Assembly: GCF_000156175.1 (NCBI RefSeq)
Contig: NZ_GG692710.1
Coordinates: forward strand, 478,251-542,250
Direction of reading: 5' to 3'
DNA: 64,000 nucleotides
Origin: Collinsella intestinalis DSM 13280
GTDB taxonomy: Bacteria; Actinomycetota; Coriobacteriia; Coriobacteriales; Coriobacteriaceae
Under the pieces are notes generated by a model that was not told the origin of the DNA, made no database searches, and was given only the letters and a program-made list of their open reading frames with translations. Shown in pieces: positions 10,021 to 18,775 of this stretch. A program made the position numbers and the translations under genes. Each line of letters starts with the position of its first letter. Within the stretch, counting starts at the first letter, position 1.

Positions 10021-10047
10021 AATGGCCGACTCAACGAGCCGGCCATT
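10021..10047 (-). terminator. Hairpin between rpmF and plsX
   Basis: Arms AATGGCCG (10021-10028) and CGGCCATT (10040-10047), with an inner CTC/GAG pair, form a strong hairpin 30 bases after the rpmF stop. The T-run on the minus-strand side is weak (TTCTGTTT), so it could be a leaky terminator or an mRNA-processing or stability element between rpmF and plsX. Confidence 0.45.
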
Positions 10048-10076
10048 ATGAAACTCAACGTAACCGCCAGTCGAGT

Positions 10077-10256
10077 TTACTCGACGACGATGACCTCGCG
10101 GTCCTTGTAGAAACCGCAGTTGCCGCACACGTGGTGCGGGAGCTTCACGGCACCGCAACGAGGGCAGGTGGACTGGGAGGCAGCGTTGATCTTCATGTTC
10201 GTCGAACGACGAGAGTGCGTCTTAGCACGACCCTTTTTTTGCTTAGGTACTGGCAT
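10077..10256 (-). CDS. rpmF: 50S ribosomal protein L32
   Basis: 59 residues, translated by hand. The protein starts MPVPKQKKGRAKTHSRRS and contains two Cys-x2-Cys pairs (CPRCG and CGNCG) forming the zinc-ribbon version of L32. It ends with YKDREVIVVE. It follows the DUF177 gene by about 110 bases, the standard DUF177-rpmF pairing. The upstream ribosome site is GGAAGGTCAAC. Because the zinc-binding form is present, expression of a zinc-free paralogue elsewhere might respond to zinc, but none is in this window. Confidence 0.96.
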   Translation of the reverse strand: MPVPKQKKGRAKTHSRRSTNMKINAASQSTCPRCGAVKLPHHVCGNCGFYKDREVIVVE

Positions 10257-10365
10257 GTTGACCTTCCTTACAACTCATAACTGGCGGCGATTACGCGCAA
10301 GCATTGATAGTAGCAGAAATCACCGTTACACACAAAATATTAAAAACAATCCCTAGAAATTACGG

Positions 10366-10932
10366 TTACTCATCATTCGAGTCATCGAACTTCAGGGCCT
10401 TAAGGGCCGCGAAGGGATTCTCTTCGGAATCGACCCAAGCCTGCTCGGACTGCTTCTCGCACCCGCAGTCGCCGTCATTGAGGTTCGCACCGCACGTCGG
10501 GCACAGACCCTCGCAATCGGGACGACACAGAACGACGAACGGCGTGTCCATCACAACGGCATCCGAGATAGCCTCGCCAAGATCGATCACGCGGTCGGGG
10601 CTCACGAGCTCGAATCCGTCCTCATATTCCTCCGGATCCGAGGGCTCCTCGAAGAGGTAGTACTCCTCGATCTCACCGGAGACTTCGAACGCGGCGGTCT
10701 CGAGGCAGCGGTCGCACTCCCCCGTCACATCCGCACGCACGATACCGGTGACGAGGATACCATCGCCGGCGTTGGTCAAAACGACATCATAGTTCGCACC
10801 GTGGGGCAGAGCGAGCTCCTTATCGCCCACCATATACGCATCGACATCGATGTGACCGGAAACCGGCAACGACTCACCGGGGTTTTCGAGCTTGTCAGAC
10901 AGGTCGACCGTCACGGAACCCAGGCAACTCAT
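10366..10932 (-). CDS. DUF177 (YceD-family) protein, probable rRNA/ribosome accumulation factor
   Basis: 188 residues. DUF177/YceD proteins are nearly always encoded beside rpmF and in plants and bacteria are linked to 23S rRNA accumulation. Here the domain shows CDRCLE near residue 75 and a C-terminal zinc-binding group CRPDCEGLCPTCG followed by CGCE. The acidic middle (EEPSDPEEYEDGFEL) is typical of the family. The gene starts two bases after the preceding coiled-coil gene ends and is followed by rpmF. Function is inferred from the family. Confidence 0.9.
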   Translation of the reverse strand: MSCLGSVTVDLSDKLENPGESLPVSGHIDVDAYMVGDKELALPHGANYDVVLTNAGDGILVTGIVRADVTGECDRCLETAAFEVSGEIEEYYLFEEPSDPEEYEDGFELVSPDRVIDLGEAISDAVVMDTPFVVLCRPDCEGLCPTCGANLNDGDCGCEKQSEQAWVDSEENPFAALKALKFDDSNDE

Positions 10933-10934
10933 GG

Positions 10935-11435
10935 CTACCAGCCCTGACCCTGGTTCTGGGAGGCGCTATCGTTGAGCTGCTGACGGCAGCGGGAAACGGT
11001 GCCCGTCAAGCTCTTGAGATTCTCCTCCAGATGCGTGAAGACCTGCTCGGCATAGTCCTCGGCAGCGTAACGGGTCTCGCGCTCATACTGGTTGGCACGA
11101 TCGCGGATATCGTCGGCCTGCTGCTGGGCAAGACGCACAATCTCCTGCTCAGAGGCGATGGTGAGCGCCTGCTGCTGGGCATCGGCGATGATGGAGTCCG
11201 CCTGGGCGGCGGCGCTTGCGAGCAGCTCCTCGCGCTCCTTGATGATGCGGCGAGACTTCTGCCACTCCTCCGGATAGCTCATGCGAATCTCATCGAGGAT
11301 GTTGAAGAACACGTCTGTCTCGATGATCTTCTGCTGCGCGCCCTTGCCGAACGGCGGACGTGCCTCCTCGATAATGCCCTCGAGCTCATCGACCAAGCTC
11401 TCGATGCGCTCACCCGGGAGGTTATCGACCGGCAT
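10935..11435 (-). CDS. SepIVA-like DivIVA-related coiled-coil protein
   Basis: 166 residues, starting at an ATG with AAAGGAG eight bases upstream. The N-terminal part (SLVDELEGIIEEARPPFG, then ILDEIRMSYPEEWQKSRRII) resembles mycobacterial SepIVA, an essential DivIVA-like cell-division and envelope protein. The middle is a long Ala/Gln-rich coiled coil (about 70-130). Position matches too: in mycobacteria sepIVA precedes the DUF177 gene and the rnc-smc-ftsY-ffh block, and coaD and rsmD are near. I recall this from general knowledge and could not align it. It is shorter than SepIVA. The alternative is a generic ATP-synthase-b-like coiled coil. Confidence 0.65.
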   Translation of the reverse strand: MPVDNLPGERIESLVDELEGIIEEARPPFGKGAQQKIIETDVFFNILDEIRMSYPEEWQKSRRIIKEREELLASAAAQADSIIADAQQQALTIASEQEIVRLAQQQADDIRDRANQYERETRYAAEDYAEQVFTHLEENLKSLTGTVSRCRQQLNDSASQNQGQGW

Positions 11436-11493
11436 GAGGGTCTCCTTTCTGCTGATTACTCTAACGATTCATGGTACCACATCTGTGTAAATT

Positions 11494-12009
11494 TCAGATT
11501 GCGGCTGGTAGACCACAAAATCGCTCTTTGAGGGCCGCCGCCACGCAGGGCGGGACGAACGTGTCCACCTCTCCCCCGAACGAGGCGATCTGACGGACCA
11601 CCGAACTGGACAGATACCCGTACTCAGGCGAGCTCATGACGAAAATGGACTCGAGGCCGGCATCCAGTCGATAGTTGAGGTCGGCCTGCTGCAGCTCGTA
11701 CTCGAAGTCGGTCATGGCGCGCAGGCCCTTGACCACCGCGTCGGCTTGCACCTCCCGCGCAAAATCGACCAACAGCCCCGTAAACGGCATCACGTCGACG
11801 CCGCCCATGCCGTCCAGGGCGCGGCGCGCGAGCTCGACGCGCTCATCGAGCGTGAACGTCGTGCCCACGCCGTTCTTCCCCAGGCTCTCGGCCACGGCAA
11901 CCGTCACTCGCGGGCAAATGCGCAGGGCCCTGCGAACCACGTCCATATGGCCGAAGGTGATCGGGTCGAAGGTGCCGGGCACCAACACGTGCGAAATCTT
12001 CTTGGTCAT
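11494..12009 (-). CDS. coaD: Phosphopantetheine adenylyltransferase
   Basis: 171 residues from ATG 12009, which has AGGAAAAGG upstream; the longer in-frame start 12 codons earlier overlaps rsmD and is unlikely. It makes dephospho-CoA, the penultimate step of coenzyme A synthesis. The nucleotidyltransferase motif is TFDPITFGH (13-21), and YGYLSSSVVRQIA near the end is the family's second signature. It starts eight bases after rsmD ends; the rsmD-coaD pair is widely conserved. Confidence 0.96.
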   Translation of the reverse strand: MTKKISHVLVPGTFDPITFGHMDVVRRALRICPRVTVAVAESLGKNGVGTTFTLDERVELARRALDGMGGVDVMPFTGLLVDFAREVQADAVVKGLRAMTDFEYELQQADLNYRLDAGLESIFVMSSPEYGYLSSSVVRQIASFGGEVDTFVPPCVAAALKERFCGLPAAI

Positions 12010-12017
12010 ACCTTTTC

Positions 12018-12590
12018 CTATTCCATGCGCAGCAGGTCGATGCACGTCTGCCCGTAGCGCTTCTCCTTGACCGTCTCGAACCCTACGATCGATAGGGCGG
12101 GGGTCGAGGAGGTGCGCTCGAACATCACAACTGCCCCATCGGCGAGCAGGCCGTGTCCACGCAAGGCCTCGACAAGATCGATGGCCGGCTGCGAACCGAG
12201 TGCATACGGCGGGTCGATGAGAACCGCATCGAACGGCCCGCCTGGGACGCGTCCGCGGCGGGCAGATGCAATCACGTCACCGCAAATTACCTGAAAGCGA
12301 GCGGGGGCACATGAGAGCTTGGCCAGGTTTCGCTTCACAAGAGCAGCGGCCGACCGATCGAGATCGAAAAAGACGGCATGCTCTGCACCGCGAGAAAGCA
12401 CCTCAAGGCCGAGCGCACCCGAACCGGCAAACGCATCGAGCACGCGGGAGCCCTCGATACCTTCGGACAGCGCACTCTCGAGCATCGAGGCGATGGCCTC
12501 GCGCACGCGATCGGTCGTGGGGCGGCTCACATCGCGCCCCTTGGGGCTATCGATGGGACGACCGCGCCACTCCCCTCCAACGATCCTCAT
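12018..12590 (-). CDS. rsmD: 16S rRNA m2G966 methyltransferase RsmD
   Basis: 190 residues. It uses SAM to methylate guanine 966 of 16S rRNA. The SAM-binding motif is DAFAGSGALGLE (52-63) and the catalytic motif is DPPY (126-129). The N-terminal MRIVGGEWRGRPI and RPTTDRVREAI are diagnostic of RsmD. Its ATG overlaps the recG stop (ATGA), so translation is probably coupled. Confidence 0.95.
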   Translation of the reverse strand: MRIVGGEWRGRPIDSPKGRDVSRPTTDRVREAIASMLESALSEGIEGSRVLDAFAGSGALGLEVLSRGAEHAVFFDLDRSAAALVKRNLAKLSCAPARFQVICGDVIASARRGRVPGGPFDAVLIDPPYALGSQPAIDLVEALRGHGLLADGAVVMFERTSSTPALSIVGFETVKEKRYGQTCIDLLRME

Positions 12591-14770
12591 CCGCCGCTTA
12601 CCTCCTTGAAAACATCTCCATAGCGCGCAATGACTTCATGGCGCATGGGCATGGTAGCGCAAGCAGTCAAATCGCGGGAGTATCGCAACAATTCCTCAGC
12701 GTCCTCATGGGCGGCTTCGATAAGGTCGGTGTCGGCATCGAGGTCGACGAAGCACAGCGCGACGCCGCCGTGCTGGCGCAGGCCGAGGATCTCGCCCTCA
12801 TGCCTGAGCCTGAGGTCCATCTCGGCGAGCTCGAACCCGTCATCGGTCTTTGCCAGCGCCTGGAGGCGCTCCCACGCGGGCGACTTAGATCCGCGTTTGG
12901 GCCTAACCTCGGTCAAGACATAGCAGGTGCCGGGATTCGACCCTCGTCCCACGCGACCGCGCAGCTGATGCAAGGTGGCCAAACCAAACCGCTCGCCGTT
13001 CTCGATGAGCATGACGGTGGCGTTGGGCACGTCGACGCCGACCTCGACGACGGTCGTCGAGACGAGAATATCGATCTCGCCTTTTCCAAATCTGTCGATG
13101 ACATCGTCCTTCGCCTTTGGCGCCATCTTGCCATGCATCACCTCGACGCGTGCACCGGGTATGAGGCGGCGAATATCGCTCGCCTCCGTCTCGACATCGT
13201 GCAGGGTTACGGCCTGTCGTGCGCGGCCGCTCTCGCCGATGTCGAGCCCGGGAACGTCGTCGAGCTGCTCGGGCGCATCTTGCGGGGAGACCATCGGGCA
13301 GATGATGTAGGCCTGCCGGCCCTGGGCCAGGGCATCTCGAACTGCCCCATACGCGATGTCGCGGCTGCCGCTCTCGAGCGCGACCGTCGAAACACCCGCA
13401 CCCGGCACGGGGCGATGGCGAATGATGCTCGTATCAAGGTCACCGTAGACCGACAACGCCAGCGTACGCGGGATCGGCGTGGCCGTCATGACAAGTAGGT
13501 CAGCACCAGGCCCCTTACCTCGCAGGACATTGCGTTGACCCACTCCAAAGCGATGTTGCTCGTCAATGACCACGAGCGATAGGCGCCTGAAGCGCAAGTC
13601 GTCGTTGAGGACGGCATGGGTGCCGAACACCACGTCGAGCGCGCCGGATGCGACGCGCTCGAGTATGGACGAGCGCTCCGAGGCGGCCGTCGAGCCGGTG
13701 AGCAGTGCCCACGATATCCCTGCGGCATCGAGGAGCGGGCCGCTCTTGACGGCATATTGACGCGCAAGGACGCCGGTGGGCGCCATAACGCACGCCTGAT
13801 TACCCGAATCCGCCGCGCAGGCGAGCGCGACGCAGGCCACGGCGGTCTTGCCCGTGCCAACATCGCCGAGGAGCAGTCGGTTCATCACATGCCCGGCATC
13901 GCACATATCGCCGAGAATATCGGAGACCGCGGCCTCCTGCTCATCCGAGAGCGCAAAAGGCAGCGCCTCGCGCATGGCACGCACTCGAGCGCCCACTCTG
14001 TGCGCAAGCGGCGCGACGTCGAGAAGGTCGCCGTCGTTTCGAAGGCGCAGCGCGAGCTGCAGGTACATGAGCTCGTCATATGCCAAGCGACGACGAGCGA
14101 GCTGCACCTCGTTCATAAGTCGCGGGAAGTGGATGGTACGCAGGGCCCGCGAAAGGCTCATAAGCTGCCTACGGGCGCGCAGTGGGGCGGGCACGGGATC
14201 ACAGAACACACCGACTTGTTCCAGTGCAACCGACGCTATGCGACGCATCCAGGCCTGGGATATGCCGTCTGTCACCCGGTGAACCGGCTGGATTCCCGCA
14301 CGCGCTCCCCCACCATCGAGCTTCTCGAAGTGAGGTGATGCCATTTGCTTGAACCCATAGGCAAACTCCATCTTGCCAATCAACGCAAGGCGGTCGCCAC
14401 GGGCAAACTCGCGAGCCAACCAGGGCTGCTTGAAAAAAGCAACTTTCAGCACACCCGATTCGTCGACGAGAAACACCTCGGTGAGTGTCATGCCGGGCTT
14501 AGAAGTCGGACGGTTTGAAACCTTATCGACCGTACCGACGATGGTGCAGACCTCTCCCAACGGAGCGCTCTCAATCGTATACGCCCGCGTGAAATCGAGA
14601 TAGCGAAACGGGATATGGGAAAGGAGGTCCCCCACCCGCTCGATACCGAGCCGGCGGAGGGCCTCCTCACGTGCGCCTGACACATATTTGAGCCGCGCTA
14701 CATCCTCATACAGCGCGCAGGCCCGCGACAGGCGGGCAGAAGCGCGCGGGACACTCAGGTCTGCGGCCAT
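12587..14770 (-). CDS. recG: ATP-dependent DNA helicase RecG
   Basis: 727 residues. RecG remodels stalled replication forks and Holliday junctions. The N-terminal wedge domain contains an OB fold (about 70-150). The helicase core has Walker A GDVGTGKT (302-309), the DEQH box (403-406) in VVIDEQHRFGVGQR, TATPIPRTLAL and the motif VI region QLRGRVGRG. It overlaps rsmD by four bases and follows the fakA-like gene by twelve. The recG-rsmD-coaD run is common in Gram-positive bacteria. Confidence 0.96.
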   Translation of the reverse strand: MAADLSVPRASARLSRACALYEDVARLKYVSGAREEALRRLGIERVGDLLSHIPFRYLDFTRAYTIESAPLGEVCTIVGTVDKVSNRPTSKPGMTLTEVFLVDESGVLKVAFFKQPWLAREFARGDRLALIGKMEFAYGFKQMASPHFEKLDGGGARAGIQPVHRVTDGISQAWMRRIASVALEQVGVFCDPVPAPLRARRQLMSLSRALRTIHFPRLMNEVQLARRRLAYDELMYLQLALRLRNDGDLLDVAPLAHRVGARVRAMREALPFALSDEQEAAVSDILGDMCDAGHVMNRLLLGDVGTGKTAVACVALACAADSGNQACVMAPTGVLARQYAVKSGPLLDAAGISWALLTGSTAASERSSILERVASGALDVVFGTHAVLNDDLRFRRLSLVVIDEQHRFGVGQRNVLRGKGPGADLLVMTATPIPRTLALSVYGDLDTSIIRHRPVPGAGVSTVALESGSRDIAYGAVRDALAQGRQAYIICPMVSPQDAPEQLDDVPGLDIGESGRARQAVTLHDVETEASDIRRLIPGARVEVMHGKMAPKAKDDVIDRFGKGEIDILVSTTVVEVGVDVPNATVMLIENGERFGLATLHQLRGRVGRGSNPGTCYVLTEVRPKRGSKSPAWERLQALAKTDDGFELAEMDLRLRHEGEILGLRQHGGVALCFVDLDADTDLIEAAHEDAEELLRYSRDLTACATMPMRHEVIARYGDVFKEVSGG

Positions 14771-14782
14771 GCGATCGAAAAC

Positions 14783-16459
14783 CTATTCGATGGAGAAGAT
14801 GACGGGATACAGGGGCTGCTCGCCACGATGGGCGTCGATCTCCAGATCGGGCTGGGCCTCCTCAATGGCCTCGATGAGCTTCTCGAAATCCTCGTCGAAC
14901 ATGTCCTGGCCGGCGAGAATGGTGAGAGCATCGCCCTCTTCCTCATCCATCATGCGATTGATGCAATCGAGCGTGACCTGATGCACGTCGGAGCCCACGA
15001 TATCAATCGAATCGCAGATGATGCCCATAACGTCACCGTCATGGATGGGGGTGCCATCGGAGGCCTGGGAATCACGGACGGCGCGGGTGACCTCGCCGTC
15101 GCGGACGGAGGCCTTGGCCTCGGTCATCGCCTCGACGAGATCCTCGACGGGCATGTCGGGCATGACGGCGAAGAGCGCAGAGAACGCCTGCGGAACGGTC
15201 TTGGTGGGCACAACGTAAACATGCTTGTCCTCACACGCGCTCGCAGCGGCCTCGGCTGCCATGCGGATATTGCCGTTGTTGGGCAGGATGATAACGGACT
15301 CGGCGTTCACGCGAGAAACGGCCTCGAGAAGGTCGGCGGTGGAGGGGTTCATGGTCTGACCGCCGGAAACGACGACGTCGACCCCAAGGGACTCGAGGAT
15401 CTCGGCCTCACCGGAACCGGCGGCGACGGCCACGAAGCCCAGGGGCTTGGCGGGCTCGGTGGAAGCCTCCTGATCGGCGTGAATCTTGGCGGTGCGCTCG
15501 GCGACCTCGAGATCCATGTTGTGAATGAACACCTCGTAGACCTGACCGAACTGAAGCATGTGCTCGAGCACCAGGTTGGGAGTGTTGGAGTGAACGTGAA
15601 CCTTGTAGTCGGGATACGCGCCAACGAGCAGCTCGCAATCGCCCATAGAGCCGAGGAACTTCAGGGCCTCGTCCTCGTCGAAGGGCTTCTCAGCCTTGAA
15701 GAGGAACTCGTTGCAGTAACGGAACTCGGAGCCCTCCCAGTCGTCGTTCGCCTCGATCTTCACGCGGTCGAGCGCGCCGGCCTTGGCGGAGTTGGTGTCG
15801 GCCTCGAAGGTGGCGGAGAAGTTCTCGACCTTGGAGGTACGGCCGAGAGCGGCAGCCACGAAATTCTCGAGGAAGATGGCGAAGCCGAAAGCGCCCGAAT
15901 CGACGACGCCGTTCTCCTTAAGGACGGGCAGCAGGTCGGGCGTGCGGGCGACGGACTGATATGCCTCGACCACAAGGGCGTCCAGCGTCTCCTCAACGCT
16001 CATGCGGCGCTTCTCACACTCGTCGGCCTTGGTGGACACGTCGCGCAGGACGGTCAGGATGGTGCCCTCGATGGGCTTACGGACCGCCTGGAAGGCGACC
16101 TTGACGGCTCGACGGAACGCAGAGGCGATATCGGCGGATGAGATGGGCTCCCCGGCCTCACGCAGGCCCTCGGCTACACCGCGCAGAATCTGCGAGGTAA
16201 TGACACCGGAGTTTCCGCGGGCGCCCATAAGGGAACCGTGGGTGATGGCGGCGGCAATACCGTCCATGTCCGCATCGACCGAAAGTGCGGCGAGCTCCTT
16301 CACGACGGACTGGAGCGTGAGGGACATATTGGTGCCGGTGTCTCCATCGGGAACCGGGAACACGTTGAGCTTGTTGATCTCCTCAGCCTTGTCGGCAACG
16401 GCCGCGACGGCGATGGGAAAACAGGTTCGAATGGTCTTTGCAATCATCTGTTCTGGCAC
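14783..16459 (-). CDS. fakA: DAK2-domain fatty acid kinase, FakA/YloV type
   Basis: 558 residues. FakA phosphorylates fatty acids held by a FakB (DegV) partner, giving acyl-phosphate for PlsY. The N-terminal DAK2/DhaL domain has NVFPVPDGDTGTNMS (32-46) and GARGNSGVITSQ (79-90). The C-terminal half resembles the DegV-like part of YloV proteins and has GGQTMNPSTADL. A GTG at 16459 is the longest start; an ATG four codons later is equally possible since neither has a strong ribosome site. The asp23-fakA-recG order is standard in Firmicutes. No fakB is in the window. PlsX downstream feeds the same acyl-phosphate pool. Confidence 0.88.
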   Translation of the reverse strand: MPEQMIAKTIRTCFPIAVAAVADKAEEINKLNVFPVPDGDTGTNMSLTLQSVVKELAALSVDADMDGIAAAITHGSLMGARGNSGVITSQILRGVAEGLREAGEPISSADIASAFRRAVKVAFQAVRKPIEGTILTVLRDVSTKADECEKRRMSVEETLDALVVEAYQSVARTPDLLPVLKENGVVDSGAFGFAIFLENFVAAALGRTSKVENFSATFEADTNSAKAGALDRVKIEANDDWEGSEFRYCNEFLFKAEKPFDEDEALKFLGSMGDCELLVGAYPDYKVHVHSNTPNLVLEHMLQFGQVYEVFIHNMDLEVAERTAKIHADQEASTEPAKPLGFVAVAAGSGEAEILESLGVDVVVSGGQTMNPSTADLLEAVSRVNAESVIILPNNGNIRMAAEAAASACEDKHVYVVPTKTVPQAFSALFAVMPDMPVEDLVEAMTEAKASVRDGEVTRAVRDSQASDGTPIHDGDVMGIICDSIDIVGSDVHQVTLDCINRMMDEEEGDALTILAGQDMFDEDFEKLIEAIEEAQPDLEIDAHRGEQPLYPVIFSIE

Positions 16460-16493
16460 TTTCGTCTCGTGAATGCAGGAGGGCGCGGGGCGC

Positions 16494-16847
16494 CTAGAAG
16501 CGGGACTTCATCCCGTCGATGTGGATGGCGATCTTGAGGCTCGCAGGATCGATCTGGGCGATCTCGGAAAGCGTGAATGCCACGGAGCTGGAGAGGTTGT
16601 CGGACACGGAGCGCATGTTGACGCCCGCCTCAAGCACGACGTGCAGGTCGACAGTCAGGCCGGACTCGGTGGTGGTGACGAGCACGCCCTTGCGCAGGCG
16701 CTGCCCGGGAAGCAGGCGGACGCTCTCAGCACCCTGCATCTGCTCGGCCATGCCGACGACGCCATAGCAAGACATGGCGGCGTAGCCGGCGATATCGGCG
16801 ATGACCTCGTTCGAGACGCTCAGGGTCCCGGCGATCGGTTCAGTCAT
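16494..16847 (-). CDS. Asp23/Gls24-family envelope stress protein (YloU type)
   Basis: 117 residues from ATG 16847, which has the strong site AAGGAG seven bases away. The family of small alkaline-shock proteins sits at the membrane or cytoplasmic face of the envelope; exact function is unknown. Family hallmarks are the start GTLSVSNEVIADIAGYAA, CYGVVGMAEQ and the alternating hydrophobic strand LTVDLHVVLEAGVNM. It precedes the fakA-like gene, as yloU precedes yloV in Bacillus. Confidence 0.88.
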   Translation of the reverse strand: MTEPIAGTLSVSNEVIADIAGYAAMSCYGVVGMAEQMQGAESVRLLPGQRLRKGVLVTTTESGLTVDLHVVLEAGVNMRSVSDNLSSSVAFTLSEIAQIDPASLKIAIHIDGMKSRF

Positions 16848-16956
16848 GAGGTTCTCCTTCCGCGCGAGCGCGTCGGCGTATCGAGCATACATCCGAGTAT
16901 TCTACAACTCCGCGCGCTCCGGCACAGACAAAACAGACGGCGCACACGAGGAACGC

Positions 16957-18774
16957 CTACTCATCCGCCCCCTCATCGAACTGGCTGTTATACAGCTCGG
17001 CGTAAAAACCACCCCTCGCGAGCAGCTCCTCATGCGAGCCGGATTCGACGATATCGCCGTCGCGCAGCACCAAGATCACGTCCGCCGAGCGGATGGTGGA
17101 AAGGCGGTGTGCGATGACGAAGCTCGTGCGGCCGGCCATGAGGATGTCCATGGCGCGCTGAATGCGCTCCTCGGTACGCGTGTCGACGTTGGAGGTCGCC
17201 TCGTCGAGAATGAGGATCGGGCGGTCTGCAAGCAGGGCGCGGGCGATGGTGATCAACTGGCGCTGCCCCTGGCTGACATTGGAGGCGTCCTCGTTCAGCT
17301 CGAAGTCATACCCTCCGGGAAGGGTGCGGATGAAATGGTCTGCGAGCGCAGTGCGGGCCGCCGCCTCAACCATGGCGTCATCGGCCTCGATGTTGCCGTA
17401 GCGAATGTTCTCCCGGATGCTGCCCTTGAACAGCCACGTGTCCTGCAGGACCATCGCGAAATTCGATCGCAGGTCCTCGCGCGGCAGCGAACGGACATCG
17501 GCGCCGTTCACGCGAATCGAGCCGGCGTTCACATCGTAAAAGCGCATGAGGAGCTTCATGAGCGTCGTCTTTCCGGCACCCGTGGGACCGACGATGGCGA
17601 CCGTCTGCCCGGGCTCGACCGAGCAGTTGAAATCATGAATGACGGTCTTTTCCGGGATGTAGCCGAACCTTACATGATCGAACTCAACAGAACCCGTAGC
17701 GCGAAGAGACTCGGAAAGGGGCGCGGGGTCATCTTCCTCTTCCTCGTCCAGGAACTCAAAGATTCGCTCAGCGGCGGCGGCCAGCATCTGCAGCATATTG
17801 GATACCTGGGAAAGCTGTGTGATGGGCTGCGTGAAGTTGCGGATGTACTGGAAGAACGCCTGCGCATTGCCAACCGTGATGCGGCCGGAGATCATGAGGA
17901 AGGCGCTCATCATGACCACGGCGACATAGCCGAGGTTGCCGACGAGGCTCATGATCGGCTGCATGACGCCGGAGAGGAACTGTGCGCGCCAACCCGACTC
18001 GTACAGCTTTTCGTTCACCTCATCAAACTCCCCGAGCGCCCGCTCGGCCCTGTTGTAAGCCTGGATAAGGGTCTGGCCAGCGAAGCTCTCCTCGATAATG
18101 CCATTCGCCGAACCGAGGAACACCTGCTGACGGCGGAAATGGCGCTGCGACGTGCGGACGACCAGCACAACGCCGAGCAGCGACAGCGGTATGGTCAGGA
18201 ACGTGACGCCCGCCAAGGCGACGGAGATGGAGAGCATCTGAACGCTCACGCCAATCAGCTGCGCCACCGAGGTAATCAGCTGCGTGACACTTTGGTTGAG
18301 CGACTGGCCGAGCGTATCGACGTCATTCGTCACGCGGCTCATCACATCACCCGTGCTGACCCGCTCAAAATAGGCCAAGGGCATGCGATCGATTTTCTCG
18401 ATGATCTGGCGACGCAAGCGATAGCAAACGCGCTGCGTGACGCCCGTCATGAGCCAGCCCTGCACCAAGCTGAGGGCGGAGGAAGTGATGTAGATGCACA
18501 GAACAGTGGCCAAGATGCGGCCGATAAGCGTGAAATCGACCCCGCCCGTACCGCCGACCTTCGCGGCGATGCCGCGGAACAGCTCCGTAGTCGCCTCACC
18601 GAGCACGCGCGGTCCCATGACATTGAACGCAACCGAGCCCACCGCGCACGCAATGGCGACGAACAACTCCAGCTTATCGTGCGCGATATAGCGCACGACC
18701 TTTACAACGGCGCCCTTGAAATCTTTAGCCTTTTCGGTCGTGGGACCATGGCCGTGACGCATATGTGCGGGCAT
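16957..18774 (-). CDS. ABC exporter subunit B, canonical ATPase site
   Basis: 605 residues from ATG 18774, with GGGGAGG ten bases upstream, overlapping the partner gene's end. Six transmembrane helices (about 45-330) are fused to an ATPase with Walker A GPTGAGKTT, Q-loop MVLQDTW, signature NVSQGQRQL, Walker B ILILDEATS and the switch His in IAHRLSTI. It is of the MdlB/TM288 type. Together with the upstream gene it forms a heterodimeric exporter in the inner membrane; substrate unknown (drugs, lipids or peptides are all possible). This subunit retains the catalytic Glu and His. Confidence 0.92.
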   Translation of the reverse strand: MPAHMRHGHGPTTEKAKDFKGAVVKVVRYIAHDKLELFVAIACAVGSVAFNVMGPRVLGEATTELFRGIAAKVGGTGGVDFTLIGRILATVLCIYITSSALSLVQGWLMTGVTQRVCYRLRRQIIEKIDRMPLAYFERVSTGDVMSRVTNDVDTLGQSLNQSVTQLITSVAQLIGVSVQMLSISVALAGVTFLTIPLSLLGVVLVVRTSQRHFRRQQVFLGSANGIIEESFAGQTLIQAYNRAERALGEFDEVNEKLYESGWRAQFLSGVMQPIMSLVGNLGYVAVVMMSAFLMISGRITVGNAQAFFQYIRNFTQPITQLSQVSNMLQMLAAAAERIFEFLDEEEEDDPAPLSESLRATGSVEFDHVRFGYIPEKTVIHDFNCSVEPGQTVAIVGPTGAGKTTLMKLLMRFYDVNAGSIRVNGADVRSLPREDLRSNFAMVLQDTWLFKGSIRENIRYGNIEADDAMVEAAARTALADHFIRTLPGGYDFELNEDASNVSQGQRQLITIARALLADRPILILDEATSNVDTRTEERIQRAMDILMAGRTSFVIAHRLSTIRSADVILVLRDGDIVESGSHEELLARGGFYAELYNSQFDEGADE

Positions 18775-18775
18775 G

